64,000 bases of DNA from Cristatella mucedo. Its lineage: Eukaryota > Bryozoa > Phylactolaemata > Cristatellidae. Both the position numbers and the translations under genes were made by a program. The stretch covers positions 4,000,501 through 4,064,500 of the forward strand of contig WPIO01000012.1 of assembly GCA_009760855.2 (NCBI GenBank), given 5' to 3'. A model generated the notes under the pieces. The model searched no databases. It was not told the origin of the DNA and worked only from the letters and a program-made list of their open reading frames with translations. Positions 9,269 through 22,658 of this stretch are shown here, piece by piece (position 1 is the stretch's first letter; the number at the start of each line of letters is the position of its first letter).

Positions 9269-12200
9269 TTCTCATATACAAATGCAATTTTTTTCTTAAA
9301 ATTAAAATTTGCATGTTCCCAGAAGCCTGATTCTTGGTTTTCACTGATTGCTTTGGCTAGTCTACGATGACCGTAAGCGTAACTATGGGAAGCCAAGTTT
9401 AGCCAATAGCCCTTGGAGTCAAATACAGATAGAGCTCGCTGTTCAAATCCTTGAGTTGATACATGGTTCCCTTTTTGTACCATCTTGTAGAAACTCTTAT
9501 ATAAGTTTTGTTGATATTCTGTGATTGCTTGTGAATGGTACTTTCTATTCTAGGCAAACATTTTATTCAATGTTTTCAAGCAATCTACATACTCCTCAAT
9601 TTTTAGTTTGCCTTTTTTCAACAATGTCCTGAGGTACTCCTTTAGCTTCGATCAAGTATGGCTGCTTAACTAGTTTTTATGATTACAAATTTGGCATTAG
9701 TGCAAACATTTCTCCTAATGCAAGTCCCTAGACCTTATCTTTGAATTTACCAAAAGCTTCTGGGTGAAACCGGTCTTTAATTTTTTTCGCATTCTCTGTT
9801 GAGGTCATAGCTTTCAATTTCAACAACGAGAAAATCAATATCTGTATATATGAGTTTTTCTCTCCTGACAATGGCGTCAACTAGAACGCCATAGTAGAAA
9901 GTTTGCATGTGAAGATTTGATAAATCAAGAACTGCATATCCAATTAACAAAGGTGTGTATAACTTGGTTACTTTCTTCCCATGCTCAAAGGCGATACCTG
10001 TTTTACCAAAGCAGTGAATTGATTTCATGCAAGGATCCTGCGTCAGTTTATGATACATCTTTTCACCATTTTCAGTAGCAGAGTAAACAATTATAACATT
10101 GAAGCTGCTCTAAAAAACTTCACGCGTTTTGTCAAATATCTGGCACACAAAGGTTTTATAAAGATTTCTGGAGAAATTAACTTTTGCTCTTTCTTAGTCA
10201 ATCTTCATTGAAGCACAAACATATATGAAAGATTAGTACCAGGCACTCTGATCAAATGTAAATACACTGTGAAGTTTGGCCGTGTAAGACCTTTCAAAAT
10301 TTAGAACAGTAAGCAGCAGTAGTAGTAAAGAAAATGGAACTTTTGATTTAAATCTGTTATCAATTTTAGTGTTGGTTCTGTTGCAATATCAAAAGTTTTT
10401 TAATATGCATAGTACTCTTTTTCTAAACAATTCTTGATATAGCATGCTGGATAATCATTATGTAAATCATGAAGCTTATCAAGATAAACTATATCGACTT
10501 CCATGAAAACTCAAAGATTTGCGTCTGCTGGCAGCTCAATAAGTCTTTGGGGCGTCCAGTTAGATACCAGATCTACTTTGGTATTACGGGTTGGTAAACG
10601 TCGTTGCATTTCTGTAGGATAAAGGCTGCAACCATGCCAATAAACGATATGAGTTGCTGGCTTAGTTTTATCATAACCAGGAACTCTTTTATTATTTGTT
10701 CTTACCTATCGCTTGCTTGCCTAGAAAATTCCACCTCAAATTGAACGTCTGAAATCGTGATAAAGTTTTGGGTCGCACATTATCTAACAGTTTGAGTTAG
10801 AAGCCAGTCTTCAAAAAAGCTCAAGACCGAGCGTAATGTGAGCTGGACTAATAATTAGCAGGATTCAGATGAAACAGTTTGCACACTCAATCCCTGAAAC
10901 TTCCAGACAATCTGAAAGCTGTGTTAAATCTGCTTTAAGATAGTGGTCATGGTATTCATCTAAATTCTTTACCTCAATCCTACTCATTACTTCTTTTTCA
11001 AAATCATAATCTTCTATTTACGTTTTTATAAAAGTTTAAAGAAGTCAGAAATGCTCCAATTGGCAGTCGAATTTCTTCATGAAATCTAGATTCAGAATCC
11101 ACTTACTCATAAGGATGAACACCTTTTCTAAGGAGTAGTGGTAATATTTCACCTGCAGGAATAGCAGAATGTTTCTCTGAGAATACATTTCCGTTATCTT
11201 GAAATTTTATAAATCTGACGAAAATGATTAAACGTTCTCTGCAACAAATGTTGGTATAAAATTAAATGTAACCTTTAATTCAAGTTTATCAACAGAAAGC
11301 ATGATATAATTTTCCATTGTTAAAACCATTGGTTTTGCTAGAAATTAAAGCTTTGATAGCGATTTCGCAATCAAATGTGAATGATACCCTTTGGAATTAT
11401 AAAAGAATAGGGCATTCTCCAATTCTAAAGAGTAACGCATGCTGCTAGATTACAGCGCCAGCATGCAATGCCTCGAAAGTTTCCAGTTAAACGACAAAAA
11501 TCAAATACTTTAGGATCTTTATCGTCTTCAAACAATTTAGAGTACATGCAACACTTATCAACTTGTTTTAAGAATTCTTTTTCAACAACTGATATAAGTT
11601 TTTCAACATTCCACCTTTGGTTCAATGAATGTTTTGATTCTAGCTCTTTAACTTTTTTGAACAAATATTCCAACGTTAGAGAAACAATCTGGTGATCGAT
11701 TCAAGAAAGTGCTTATTACTTCTCCTCTCCAATTAAAAATAACGTGTTCACCACCACACGGTATTTTTAGTTTGTCAGGAACGGTGCTACCATCAAGATA
11801 ACCCTCGTTATGTATTTTCTTCTTTTCACTTGTGATTGGTTCAACCAAAGATCCGCTATAAAAACTGCGAAATCCTTCAAAACAACTGTGACAAGTTTTA
11901 GCACAAAGATGTTCAAAATCTGCATAGCAAACGAAAGATGATGCTATGAACCGCGAATAATCGTTGAATTAAAGTTCAGTTTTATATAGGCATATCATAA
12001 ATAGTTGGATGGTCATTTGGTCCATTACACAGAGCCTGATGAGATAGCAAAGCTTTGCGATTAAAGTGTCTATCAAGACAGTGGTGAAAATTTAGTAAAA
12101 AGCCTCCAGAACCGGCTGTGCGACAGAATGCATGAAACTTTGGGATAAGAATGTAATGCTCATTATCTTTGTGTCTTACAATAAGAAAATTACCAGGCCT

Positions 12201-13027
12201 GCCCTGTGTTTCTTTCAATCGTTTGGTTGAATTTAACAATGAAGGGCTTGTATTTTCATGATACTAATTAAAAAAACTAATGCTTACATCCAATCACTTG
12301 CCTAGTAATTTTGTGTGAATAAATTTGAGTGGCCAATCCAAAGCAGAGTTTATTTTTTATAGAAGAATACTCAGAATGAAGAAGTTCTTCCATGTCATTA
12401 TTTTTTCAGGATTTTTTCCCCTGGGATGAAGAAATCGCAAAACGCTCCATTAAGTACAGTACATGTCATCATTTTGCATAATAATACGACACTTTTTATT
12501 AAACATTGGGCTTGGTGATGAAATGTAACTAGATCCTTTTCTCAAAACAACGTTTGCAATTGCAAAAGTGAAAGCAGATATAGCATCAATAATCCATCTT
12601 GATCCTATAGAAGTTTCTAAGGAAATACAAATAACTTCCCTTAAGAGTTCAATCTGTTTTTCAACAACTGATTGATAAGAATCTCTACATAAAACAATTT
12701 TGGTAAAGTAAAAAAAAATATAAGTTTTTCAGCTGTTGGATTTGACATCTGAAGTTTGGCAGAAGTGTGGAGCCTAAAGGAGCCAAATTTTGCTGAAACT
12801 TTACTAAGCTCGCTAGAATAAGAATCAACCACTTCTCTGAAAACATCGTCCACTGATATGTTAGTAATAAGCTGTCATTGCTGTGATTAATACAATTTGA
12901 TATTGTTGTTAGCTCCATCCCTTACGAGGCTGAACTCTGATCTCTTCTTTCTTGGAGAACGAGATGGAGTAACAACATCAATATTCACCACACGTCTTGC
13001 CTCCCCATGAAGTGAGTTTCCCTTCAT
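9217..13027 (-). pseudogene. Polinton-type family B DNA polymerase, inactivated
   Basis: About 3.8 kb on the minus strand, the length expected for a protein-primed family B polymerase of Polintons (~1,200 residues), carries landmarks in the right order. An ATG lies at 13,027, with N-terminal fragments to ~12,640. A paired Cys/His region lies at 11,982-12,239. An endonuclease-VII-like Cys/His insert lies at 11,425-11,673 (FCRLTGNFRG and a trailing CNLA). The palm segment at 9,777-10,058 has LLIGYAVLDLSNLHM followed by catalytic motif C as YTDID (residues 71-75), where the second metal-binding aspartate is kept but the residue between has changed. The C-terminal segment at 9,217-9,483 holds SYAYGH. 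Numerous stops and frameshifts separate these pieces. This is the strongest marker of element type. Confidence 0.8.
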
Positions 13028-13030
13028 GGC

Positions 13031-13923
13031 ACTATTCATTAATATACAAGAGTAAAATTTTGTTTATTATGTTTTAACCCGGGTGGCACTACGCAGTTTT
13101 TGTGGACACTGTGGATGCCTGTAGTACAGAAATTCCACTCCTGGACACGAGACGGATAGGTAATCGCTTGAATCGAGTGCGAGTGAAATGAGCGTGAGAT
13201 TAAAAACGGTGACCCTTCTGGTATAGGGGCCAGGGAGAAATTCTATTACACATGCCTCGGCCTCGACGTCTGCTGCTGTCTCTCTACTGTGAAGTATCAA
13301 AGGAGCGACACCCAATGTTTGGGAGAGAAGTATCTGAGCTCAAAGATGACATGATAATAGTGGGAACACCCACCTGACTCGGCTAGGACTCTAGGAACGA
13401 GAAATGAGGGGTAAAGGGAGGCACTAGCTCATTGTCTCGCATGCGTGAGAGAAAAATTGCAAAGGAAAACGGCAATAGGCAGTTGCTGACGATGATGCTC
13501 AGGCCTTTATCAAGAGAGGAGCATGAGGAAAGCAGAGAGCACCGTGCGTTCCGAGGGCATCGTCGACAAGCACCGCGAGCTTAGAGCTAAATGAAGCCAG
13601 TTTCTAGTCTACCTGGTTGCCTCAAGCAGTGGAACCGGTGCTGCCATGGGATCTGCTAGCACCCGTGGAGCCTGGACATCGGTGGGTAGGACTAGTGAAG
13701 CCTGGGCTGACAGCACTGATAGTGAGTTAGCCACAACTAGAGGAATTTACTGGAAGTCATCCAAGCAAGCAGGGGCAGCTGAGTCTGAGAACAGAAGGCA
13801 TCCACGGCAACATTGCCTCCATGGTCTCTTGCATTGGCCTCACAGTTTTTGGTAAAATGGCAAGGATCACTGCAGTTGGCCCACAGCTGAGGCAGCTTGC
13901 AAGCTGTGTGTATTCCCATTCAC
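13031..13923. other. Unassigned, less AT-rich stretch
   Basis: GC content is higher than in the surroundings, and short frames occur on both strands (13,067-13,315 minus; 13,646-13,855 plus). None has recognisable protein features. It separates the Polinton-like element from the CA microsatellite. Confidence 0.4.
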
Positions 13924-13933
13924 ACTCACACAC

Positions 13934-13997
<64 letters not shown>

Positions 13998-14042
13998 ACA
14001 TATATATACATATGCATACACACACACACACACACACACACA

Positions 14043-14136
<94 letters not shown>

Positions 14137-14155
14137 CACATATATATATATATAC
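13924..14155. repeat. CA/TG microsatellite with TA ends
   Basis: Almost uninterrupted (CA)n runs from ~13,930 to 14,122, broken by short GA/TATA interruptions near 13,994-14,020, and ends in (TA)n. Long open frames here are only dinucleotide artefacts. Confidence 0.98.
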
Positions 14156-14605
14156 GTATAATTTGGTGGTATGACAATTATCGCAAATTAAAAATTTGGA
14201 AAGTTGACTAGGTATGTTGACGGCTACAATTCTGACCTGCTTATCGATTCGTGCAAGATCATGCCCCTCTTAAAATGCTTGCACGTAAGAACGTTCCCTA
14301 AGATCTTAAGAAGTTATTTTATTTATTACTACAAATTGTAAAATCAATTTTAAAGGATAGTTATTTATTTAATCTCAAAAATATACAAAAATATTACTCA
14401 AGAGGAGTTTTAGGAGCAGGTCTGTGCAGATTGAATTAACTGATTTTTATCAAATTTGGAAATGTGCCATGGCTTACATCAAACTTACTAACGTTAAAAT
14501 TTCTATAAAACAATTTGACTCTACGTTTTGCTCTAAGTTAACGATGGCTAATTGAATTTAGTAAGATTCATTATAGACTGCTTTCTTATTATTGTTACTG
14601 TTCAA
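14156..14605. other. Unassigned AT-rich stretch
   Basis: Nothing recognisable on either strand. Confidence 0.5.
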
Positions 14606-14745
14606 TAGGTCCTAGACTGTGGAACTGGCTTCCACAGTTCTTAGGCAAAGACAACTGCTCTCCTGCTGCCGACTATGGCTCATCCTTTTCAGTGGTCCTG
14701 AGCTGCTACGTGCTATCGTCGTTCATAGCCATGCACTGCCCAAGG
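14606..14745 (+). mobile_element. LINE fragment (lineage 2 reverse transcriptase end)
   Basis: Plus-strand sequence encodes the C-terminal stretch PRLWNWLPQFLG and continues through CSPAADYGSSFSVVLSCY. This matches the minus-strand lineage 2 copy at 17.2-17.4 kb almost word for word. Only ~135 bp survives. Confidence 0.75.
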
Positions 14746-16965
14746 TTAAATACTCTAAATGACAGTATGTGGGCCTACAGTGAGCTTTAGGTGGTTGGAC
14801 GATTAGAAATTCAAGCAACCGATTTCCAGCAAACTGTAAGCAACTTGCGATAGAGGAACGGCTATTGCAGTCAACGACCGTGCATTACAATCAATTGTGC
14901 TTTGTGGATCGTTTCCAAGGATGTGGCTGCACTCTTTAAAATGCAGGGTAGTGTAATGCATGCATTGTAGTGCAATGAAAAGTTGGAGCTTCTCTCAGCA
15001 ACTGTGGGTGAATTCGTAACGAACCGCTATGGATTGTTTTATGTTCCAGGGACATTGCCTTCAATTGCCGTACGTTGCCCAAGATTGAACAGCCAGAGCT
15101 GGTTGAAAGGGTTGGAAATAAGTGGGCACACAGTGAGGTCAACGTGGAATGAGAACTGGAGCTTCGAGCAGACGATTTCTCATCGGTTTGCGATGGATTG
15201 AAGAATTGGTCCTTATCATTGAGTGCCGATTGCTACGCTTTGTTGACTATTACCAAAGTAAATAGCTAGAAATTCATATGACTTCACTTTTAGCACAAAG
15301 AAATGTGAAATGCAATAACAATTAGCACTGTGTGCAGCCAAACCGTGGTCAACTTGCCACTGATTGCAGTGGATTGCTGTTTCGCGCTGAGCCGTTGAGG
15401 AGGATAGCCATGCATGCCCGAGATTGTAACAGTGCAATTGCTTAAAATGATGTGGTTAACCTTAATCAGTATGCTTTGTAACATGCATTAAATAATGGAG
15501 CATTGAGAAAAAGCATTTTGCATCGTATTGCTGTAGATTTAGGTATTGTCCCAGGGTCATTTAATTCAATTGCAGTGCATCACTGCAGAATGGCAGAATA
15601 AATGTAAATGAGCTGCTATACAATAAAAGAAGAACAATCAAGGTGCAATCACTATTAGAGCTTAAAGTGTACATAATCTGGCCTTTTTGAGGCATGTTGT
15701 GGTGGACTGATATACTGGCCCTGGCAATTACAGTTGATGCAGTACATTGCTGAAGAGTGGTCAAGGCAATTACAGAAAAGTTTGAGAGGTTACATAACAA
15801 CCAAAGAGTATGGCAGCTTGCAATCTTAATTAGAGCTTTTAATGTAGGCGTTCTGGTCGTTTTAAGGTGGATTGCTACGGATGTCGGTGGATTGAGGTAG
15901 ATTGGATTAAGAGACTGCTCCATTGCAGGCAATTGCAGTGCATTGCATGAGAACACGTGCATACAATGGTGATTTGAGGGTGACTTGCAGTAGAATGCTG
16001 TGGATTGGGGTAGTTTCCCGGGTCATTTCAGTCGACGGTCACCAAGTGCCAAAGTTTAAGGATTTAAAATTATTTCTGCATGGTTGTGCACACGCATCGG
16101 AGTAATTTAATATTCATAATGGAGCTCGGCTGAATCGATTATGATTACTTCTGGGTGGATTGAACTGGATTGGGACATCTGCCCGGCTACTGCAGTGGAC
16201 TGCATCACCTTGCCGGAGGACGGCCATTCCAATGCAACTGAACTTGTTCAAGAGAAATGGTCCAGAGTTCGCTGTCACGTGCAATCAAAAGAAGAGCTAA
16301 CAGGATTTACTTCGTTGGGTGGCAAAATGCAGTGGATTGAGGTGGATTGCCTCTGGGTTGCTGTAGTGGCCTAGGCCAACAAAGTTGTATTAGTGAAGTT
16401 CGTGAGAACCCGGGAGCAAAATCATGCAATATTTTCGCGATACATTGTAGGTGAAGCCTAGTTTTGATTTCCGAGCTTTTTGGAGTTGTGAGCTGCTGAT
16501 TTGTGGTTGGTTTGACTGTAACTGCAATGCATTAAGGTGTATCGTGATGGATTGCAATACAGGCATCCAGCTTCATATCTTATTTGCATAACTGGGCATG
16601 AGTGCAACGACGTGAAATTTGGTAGATAGATAAAATCAAACGTTTACATCACTATTACCCCAAAATTTGAGCTCAAAAAAGCTAATGTCTGGTCGATGTT
16701 AACCTAATAGGAGTGAATTGGTGAGAATTGAGGTGGCTTGCAGTAGTTCTTCGAACGGGTCGGTGGACACAGTCCGCAAGAGGCAGCAGAAGAACCGCTT
16801 GAGACAGTCAAGCAGGTCCGACCACAGTCATATCACGCCGACCTGTGGCCAGGGCCGAAGGCTGTTGGGCTTAAGTACTGCAAAAGCATCTCATCAGACG
16901 ACAGCTTTCATTCAAGCCATCGAGTGCTTGGTATATTCGGTGACTGGCGTCATGTAATGCAATGT
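14746..16965 (+). repeat. TGGATTG-rich dispersed repeat, block 1
   Basis: The block is filled with variants of TGGATTG and TGCAGTG cores (for example near 15,190, 15,370, 15,867, 15,886, 16,000, 16,153, 16,330, 16,341 and 16,547). Longer stretches around 15,955-16,065 match block 3 near 32,585-32,670. It has no stable period and reads as a diverged family of short imperfect units. It does not match a known class by eye, and open frames inside are artefacts. Confidence 0.6.
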
Positions 16966-17100
16966 GTCTCTGTATTTAACTCCACAAAGTCATAAAGATC
17001 AGGTTGGTGTTACGAAGGAGAGTTTTGTATAGTGCACTCACAGCCTAAGCTGCTTTCGGTACCCATTCGGTAGCCAACAGATTTTGTCTCGCGCAACAAA

Positions 17101-17910
17101 TAATATTAATAATAATAATAATGTACTTGATAAAGCACCCGCAGAGAACTTAATCTCTTTCTAGGCGCTTTACATTTGCTGCAAAGGGAAATGCAAGAGA
17201 GAAAGTGGGAAGCTATGCAGAATCAGGAGAGCAGTTGAAGTAGTGAGTAACATGGAAGTAGCAGCTCAGGACCACTGAAAATGATGAGCCATAGTCGGCA
17301 GCAGGATAGCAGTTGTCGCTGCCTAAGAACTGTGGAAGCCAGTTCCACAGTCTAGGACCTGCAGAGCTAAAGCTTCTGTCGCCAACGGTCTTTAAGCAGA
17401 GGAATAGAACAGCTAATTTATTGTCCACACAGAAGCTGAGGGCGCGAACTGGCTGAAACCGTTGCAGCAGTTCAGCTTGGTACAAAGGCGAAAAGCCGTT
17501 GCGGGCCTTGTGGGTCATCATAAGAACTTTGTTCTGTAGCCGTTGATCAGCCGGCATCCATCCTAGCTCTTTTAATAAAGGAGACACGTGCTCAAACCTC
17601 TGGGACTTGAAGACTAGCCTTGCAGCCATATTCATAGTAAGCTGCAGTGACCTAGTTTCTTTCTTAGCTATCCCAGCCAAAAGGGAATTACAGTAATCAA
17701 GCCGAGACAGAACTAAGGAGTTAGTTCAATTTTTTGCATGCCACTGTGGAAGACAGCTGCTAATCTTGGACAGGTATCGGACGTGATGGCTAGCTGTAGA
17801 AGCAGTCTTCTGAATGAAGCTTTTAAAATTGAGGCAGCTGTCGAAAACGACACCTACATTTCGAGCACGTGGTGATGGTCACACTATAGCATCACCTATT
17901 AGAAGTCATG
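17101..17910 (-). mobile_element. LINE 3' part, L2/CR1-like lineage 2
   Basis: Minus-strand reading gives a 155-codon frame (17,213-17,680) that is the C-terminal third of a non-LTR reverse transcriptase: AGIAKKETRSLQLTMNMAAR, LLKELGWMPADQR, then GDRSFSSAGPRLWNWLPQFL. Upstream, 17,700-17,890 continues in broken frames with a DYCNSLL-type segment and an ARNVGVVFDS-type segment. The 3' end carries the same hairpin and AAT tail (17,101-17,190) as lineage 1, although the protein differs. Confidence 0.8.
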
Positions 17911-19497
17911 GCATGAGCATATGTGGAGTGAGAAAAATATATGATAGGATCATGCTGCACGTATGATGGAGGTATTCGTCCCGAAAACAATCCAGCCATG
18001 CTTGCTTCAAGAGCAAGGGGAAACTGGAAATGTGCCGACTCGAAGTTCGGCAGGTCCCATGTGAAGAGCGATGCCTGCAATTGGCTGGCAAGAGGATAGA
18101 CGTCTCTACTCTTCAAGCTGAAGGTGCCATTTAAAGTAAAATCGATCGTGCAAATTAAGAAAATCCATGCGGGATAAAGAATTTTGATTTCATTAGAGTC
18201 TTCGTTGAAATACCGTTGACTATTGCTGGCCTAGCTATTTAGGCATGTTTACAAGCTTGGACTAAGCTAGAGCTTGACAATCTGGCAGGACGATCGCGAC
18301 GACTCGGAAATACTAAGAAGCTCTAACCATCATTTCTGGAGCTTGCAGTGAGCCAGGGACACTGCTGTTCAATCGTCCGAAGGCATTTCAACTACACTTC
18401 GAATCCTCTTCCCCAGGTTGCCACGGGCAAGCGGCTTTGCATTAAAGGTGATCCAGCTTGACCTGGCTGAGAATCAAGATATACCTTTGTTGTATGCTAG
18501 GGAGCCAACGTAGGAGGTGCATCGTATTTTGTCGCTGCTTGTGCAACAGTTGCAATAAATTCGACGGGGGGGGGGTTGAACCAGCGATCTCTCACTTACC
18601 GTAACGTTTTCTATTTGACAGTTTCACAGTGGCATGAAGCTGTTACGGATGAATTTAAAAAAATTGCATGCAGTCACTGCTTGTAAAGTACACGTTCATT
18701 TCTTTGATCTTGTTTTCAATTTCTATAACGTTAGAACAATAATAATAGTAAGAACATCTTCAGTATGATCCAACTTTAGAATTTGATATTTTTCTAGGCA
18801 GTTTAAATTTGCTGCATCATATGTTTTGCTTTCTATTTAATAACCAGACTAGAGCTAAGTTCACAGATTTCGTTTTGCTTTCCCCACGAATGAGTCTTCA
18901 AAATAGTTTGTAATTAATCTACTAAGCAAAAGTGACACTTCACGTAAGAAATGACTATATGATAAAGTTAAAGGTTTAGGGCTAACAAGTTACTGCTTCA
19001 ACTACACAAGCACTGGTGGTTATTCGCTATTTTTTATAATTGAAAACAGTAATGACTTTTACAGGCTTTATGGCGTTTGGCTTACATCTTAAATTCTTTT
19101 AGCATTTAAGTGAATATGACAGACTACAAACTATTGAAGAACCACTGTATAAATAGTTTAGTAAGTAACTCCATGATCAGAAGCTGAGCTCTTAAGAGAT
19201 CGCAAAACCCAACTTGTTTTATATAACTATAGCACTGTAGTCTACTCATTTTCAAGTCAAGCTTGAAAACAGAAAAATAGTTATTCTAGCAAAAACTGGT
19301 TCTGTAAGCAAGAACGTATGAAGCAGTCGTTCTGCAGGTCAGCTATTTTTCATATCAGTTATTTGTTTCCAGACATAATACAATGGCTAAATGAAAACAA
19401 AATAGTTATATAGATGACGAGCTAGGTTACGTCAATATTTTTCTCTTGAATTGTATAAACAATCGAGTGACGTCAACGATAGTTATCATTGCTTAGC
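17911..19497. other. Unassigned, with LINE tail remnant and G run
   Basis: No gene is recognised. A degenerate lineage 1/2 LINE tail lies near 18,735-18,825 on the minus strand (AATAATAATAG, then TTTCTAGGCAGTTTAAATT). A run of G at ~18,566-18,575 is followed by a B-box-like GGTTGAACCAGC in reverse, possibly another SINE relic. Upstream exons of the UBR gene are likely in or before this stretch but were not identified. Confidence 0.4.
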
Positions 19498-19570
19498 TTA
19501 CGAGGAAGTGTGGACTGCTCTAAAGGCTTCATTTGTCATGGGTTCGATTGATGAATACACTCAGGGCAAG
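19498..19570 (+). CDS. UBR gene exon 1 visible (N-terminal region)
   Basis: Frame reads YEEVWTALKASFVMGSIDEY and ends TQGK before a GTACAT donor at 19,571. The acceptor (TTATCATTGCTTAG) is modest and the true left edge could be a little upstream; the frame stays open back to 19,418. The exon ends in phase 0, matching the next exon. Confidence 0.5.
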
Positions 19571-22500
19571 GTACATTCGCTAAAATATTGCAAAATCATG
19601 TGTTTGAGTGTTTCAGCAAAAAACTGCAAATATATGTAGATTCGATTGTCGGAACCTTTGATGCAAATTTCAGCTCGATGTTAAAAGTGCTGCCTTTGAG
19701 GATACGTGATGTAAATATAAGTATCCCTTATTTATTGAAATTGAAATTTGCGTTCATATGTAATATATGTGGAAGATATTATTGCAAATTTCTTAGTTCC
19801 CGAGACACCAGTGCTGTGTTGCACCACACGGCTGCCTAATCTATTTTATAATTTTGGAAATAAATCAGCTTAATAATTTTTAAATTCATTGAACTTGGCA
19901 GTGCAAGTTAATCAATGCATTATTTTAAGGAATTTTTTGGACTTTGACTTAAAAGTAGTACTGCATGCCTTGAACTTGCCTGATTAGCTTTACACTTGCC
20001 TGTTTAGTTGGCAACATATTTACTTAATATAAAAACGTAGTTACATAATGAGTGTTGCCTAAACTTTTTCTTTGATTAGAAATATACTTGCTTGGTTATT
20101 CGAGTAAAGTTCACTTCTGCAAGTTAGAAACCTCATTTTCCAGACTAATTGCTGCAGTAATGGATTTTGCAGGTAAAGATTCTCAATGATGCCTATCTAT
20201 CAGGGCCTGATAGGCTTCTGCGTGAATTAAGTTGTTTACTTGCTGAATGTGTTCCTGATATATATGGCACTGGAAATAAAGATCCACGACAACGAGAGGA
20301 AGAGGCTAAGCGGCGCATTTTTAAGACACTCGAAGAATTTATGAGCTATACAAGTGGTGGAAAGTTAGCATGGCAACAAATTGGAAAACATACTACAAGC
20401 ATGTGTTTTAAAGTATCTAAAAAAGGCGAACCAACTTACAAGTGTGTGTAAGTACAACGCTTTAAATGTAGTGTATTTCCGTTGGTAACTCAAAAAAGCC
20501 GCAAAGACCAAGTTGGCTAAAAGCAGAAGATTCGTTAAAGACGATGTTTCAGTCCCAGCAATTTTAGGCAACCATTATTTACTCAACCGAATTCCTGACA
20601 TGTACTCTGAGTAAGTTAAATTGATGACGTAAATGACGCCAAATTAGCCTCTCAGTGTGGTTACAAAACAAATGACAGTGTGAAGGCAGGAGAATATTTT
20701 TCGTTGTATTACAGTTGGATAATTACTTATATCTAACTGTAAAAAACCCGAGTATAACATTAAGCTCATTTAGATGCCTTACTTAATCTATAAGTTTAGG
20801 AAAATTTACTGCATTTATTGTTAGTCGTAAATCTTATATTTCCATATAAAGGTTAGTTGGTAAGCTTGCAACTACGGAAGATTTATTTTATCAAAACAGG
20901 ACCCTGGTTGAACCCACGAGGTGTGTTTTAGACTTGCTTTAAAGCTTACGGCTAGCAGCAGGGACGTAAAAGCTTTAGTTTTAACCTATTCTGACCATAT
21001 CGCAGCAGTCAAGCATTGACACAACCAGACAGTACATTAATTTTATAGCCTACCGCAGCGACAAACAGTAGACCATTTTGGTTTAGGATCGCGTGCAATG
21101 GTTAGCTTTTCTGGAAGTCTTTCGTAATGAATTTATTGTCTTCGGAAATTTTCGAAGAATACACCCAAATTCTTATCGCCGAGCTATTTTGGTCGAGTGG
21201 TTAAGGTACTTGCCCGACCAAATTTTGGCTGAGGTCTTGGGATCGACCCCGAGGCATACGTGAAGTACATGGCAGAAATTAAGTTGTCTAAGGCTAAGGG
21301 CACAATACAAAAATCATTATGTAATCATAATTATGTAATCTAACCACGACTGCCACTGAACAGCCTTTTGACTAAAAGGGAAGGGTTAAAATTGCTTTAG
21401 AAACCAAGTTATCGGGGGGGGGGTGGCTGTTTATTTAAATTTAGGCGTTTTTATATATGAAATTACAGTATCTTCAAGAAAGAATAAACAAATAATGACA
21501 CAATGTTTTCATTACTGTAGATAATTTTAAACTGGCTAGTTGATGTCTTGTTGGGAGATGAAAATGATACAACAATGACAGAAAAATATTACTTCCTAAT
21601 GAGGCCATATTTGTAAATGAAATGTTCAATTAATTCTATTTGTTCACTAACTACCAGCAAATCTAAACATCGCGTTAGTATAAGTAGCATATTTTATTGA
21701 CCTGGTAGCTTAATCGCTAGTTGTTATTTATGTGATCCCACAAAAAATTGTACATGCATGTTTAAGGATTGGTAAGGATATTGCAAGGAGCCAAATTCAA
21801 TTTAAATAATTGTTCGCAGATGTATTTTTTATTAGATTTTGTGGAGCAATAAATCCTAAAAACTTTCCCTCGTAGCCAGCATAGATTGCAGATAGAAATC
21901 CTTGCGGCAATAATATCAGCAGTTTTGTTTACCATTTCATTATATCTTCAGCAAATAAACTTAAGTATATTTTTGAATAAAGTGAAAAGAAACGGGATTT
22001 AATAGACCGACTGCTTCTAGTTATATGACTAGTTGTTTTGCTTTATTTAAGGCAATTTGAACTGCTGCCAGATTTCTTAGAATATAATTTCCGAAGTATC
22101 TGGTGAAATCTTGTCATAATCAGCAGTCATTTGGAGTTAGTTTAAATGCATGATGTCATTACTTGTAAAATCTATTGTAAACAGCTTTTGGAATGCACCT
22201 CATATGTGCTATAGTTTACTTTGGTATGTGTTAGCATTACCGATTCCTGAGAGTTTGATTGGAAACTTAAGTAATAGTATTACTGACCCTCTTAGCGGAA
22301 CGTAGTGAGCTCGTGTGCAGAGCCAAGAGATTTCTACGATTTGATTTGATTTCATTTCTTTTGATTTCAAAAAATATAGTTTAGGCTATTTTGAAAGGCA
22401 TAAAATATTTGCCTAATTCCATCGCTTTCTGAAAGATTGTGTATTCATATTATATAAATTATTTACAGACATCGTACCATACCCGCAAACTGTGAAGGTG

Positions 22501-22605
22501 ATTTCAATGTATAAAAACCAAATAGTTCATCGACGCAAATAAATAGATGGTGCAAGCACAGCTTGTTCAGCCGGCTACAAACATATGTGTCTGTCACAAC
22601 CGTGC

Positions 22606-22658
<53 letters not shown>

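Larger units (their letters stand above)
2137..13030. mobile_element. Decayed Polinton/adintovirus-like element
   Basis: This block combines a minus-strand family B DNA polymerase, a phospholipase A2-like virion protein gene, plus-strand structural-type frames and an HNH/AP2 endonuclease-like gene. A polymerase plus virion genes in one 11-kb block is the pattern of Polintons (Mavericks) and the related adintoviruses. No retroviral-type integrase, packaging ATPase or maturation protease was recognised. Most genes are split by stops and frameshifts, so this is an old, probably incomplete copy. The outer ends are not defined by an obvious terminal inverted repeat; the left side abuts a LINE and the right side fades at about 13.03 kb. 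Confidence 0.75.

Noticed and set aside
13067-13315. 82-codon minus-strand frame next to the polymerase gene
   Set aside because: No protein features, and it lies outside the recognisable element.
13821-14211. Several 60-117-codon frames of His/Thr or Cys/Val repeats on both strands
   Set aside because: They are translations of the CA/TG microsatellite, open in several frames at once.
21178-21265. Possible serine/leucine tRNA gene
   Set aside because: A- and B-box-like words are present, but no acceptor or anticodon stem pairs. The sequence belongs to a repeated family.
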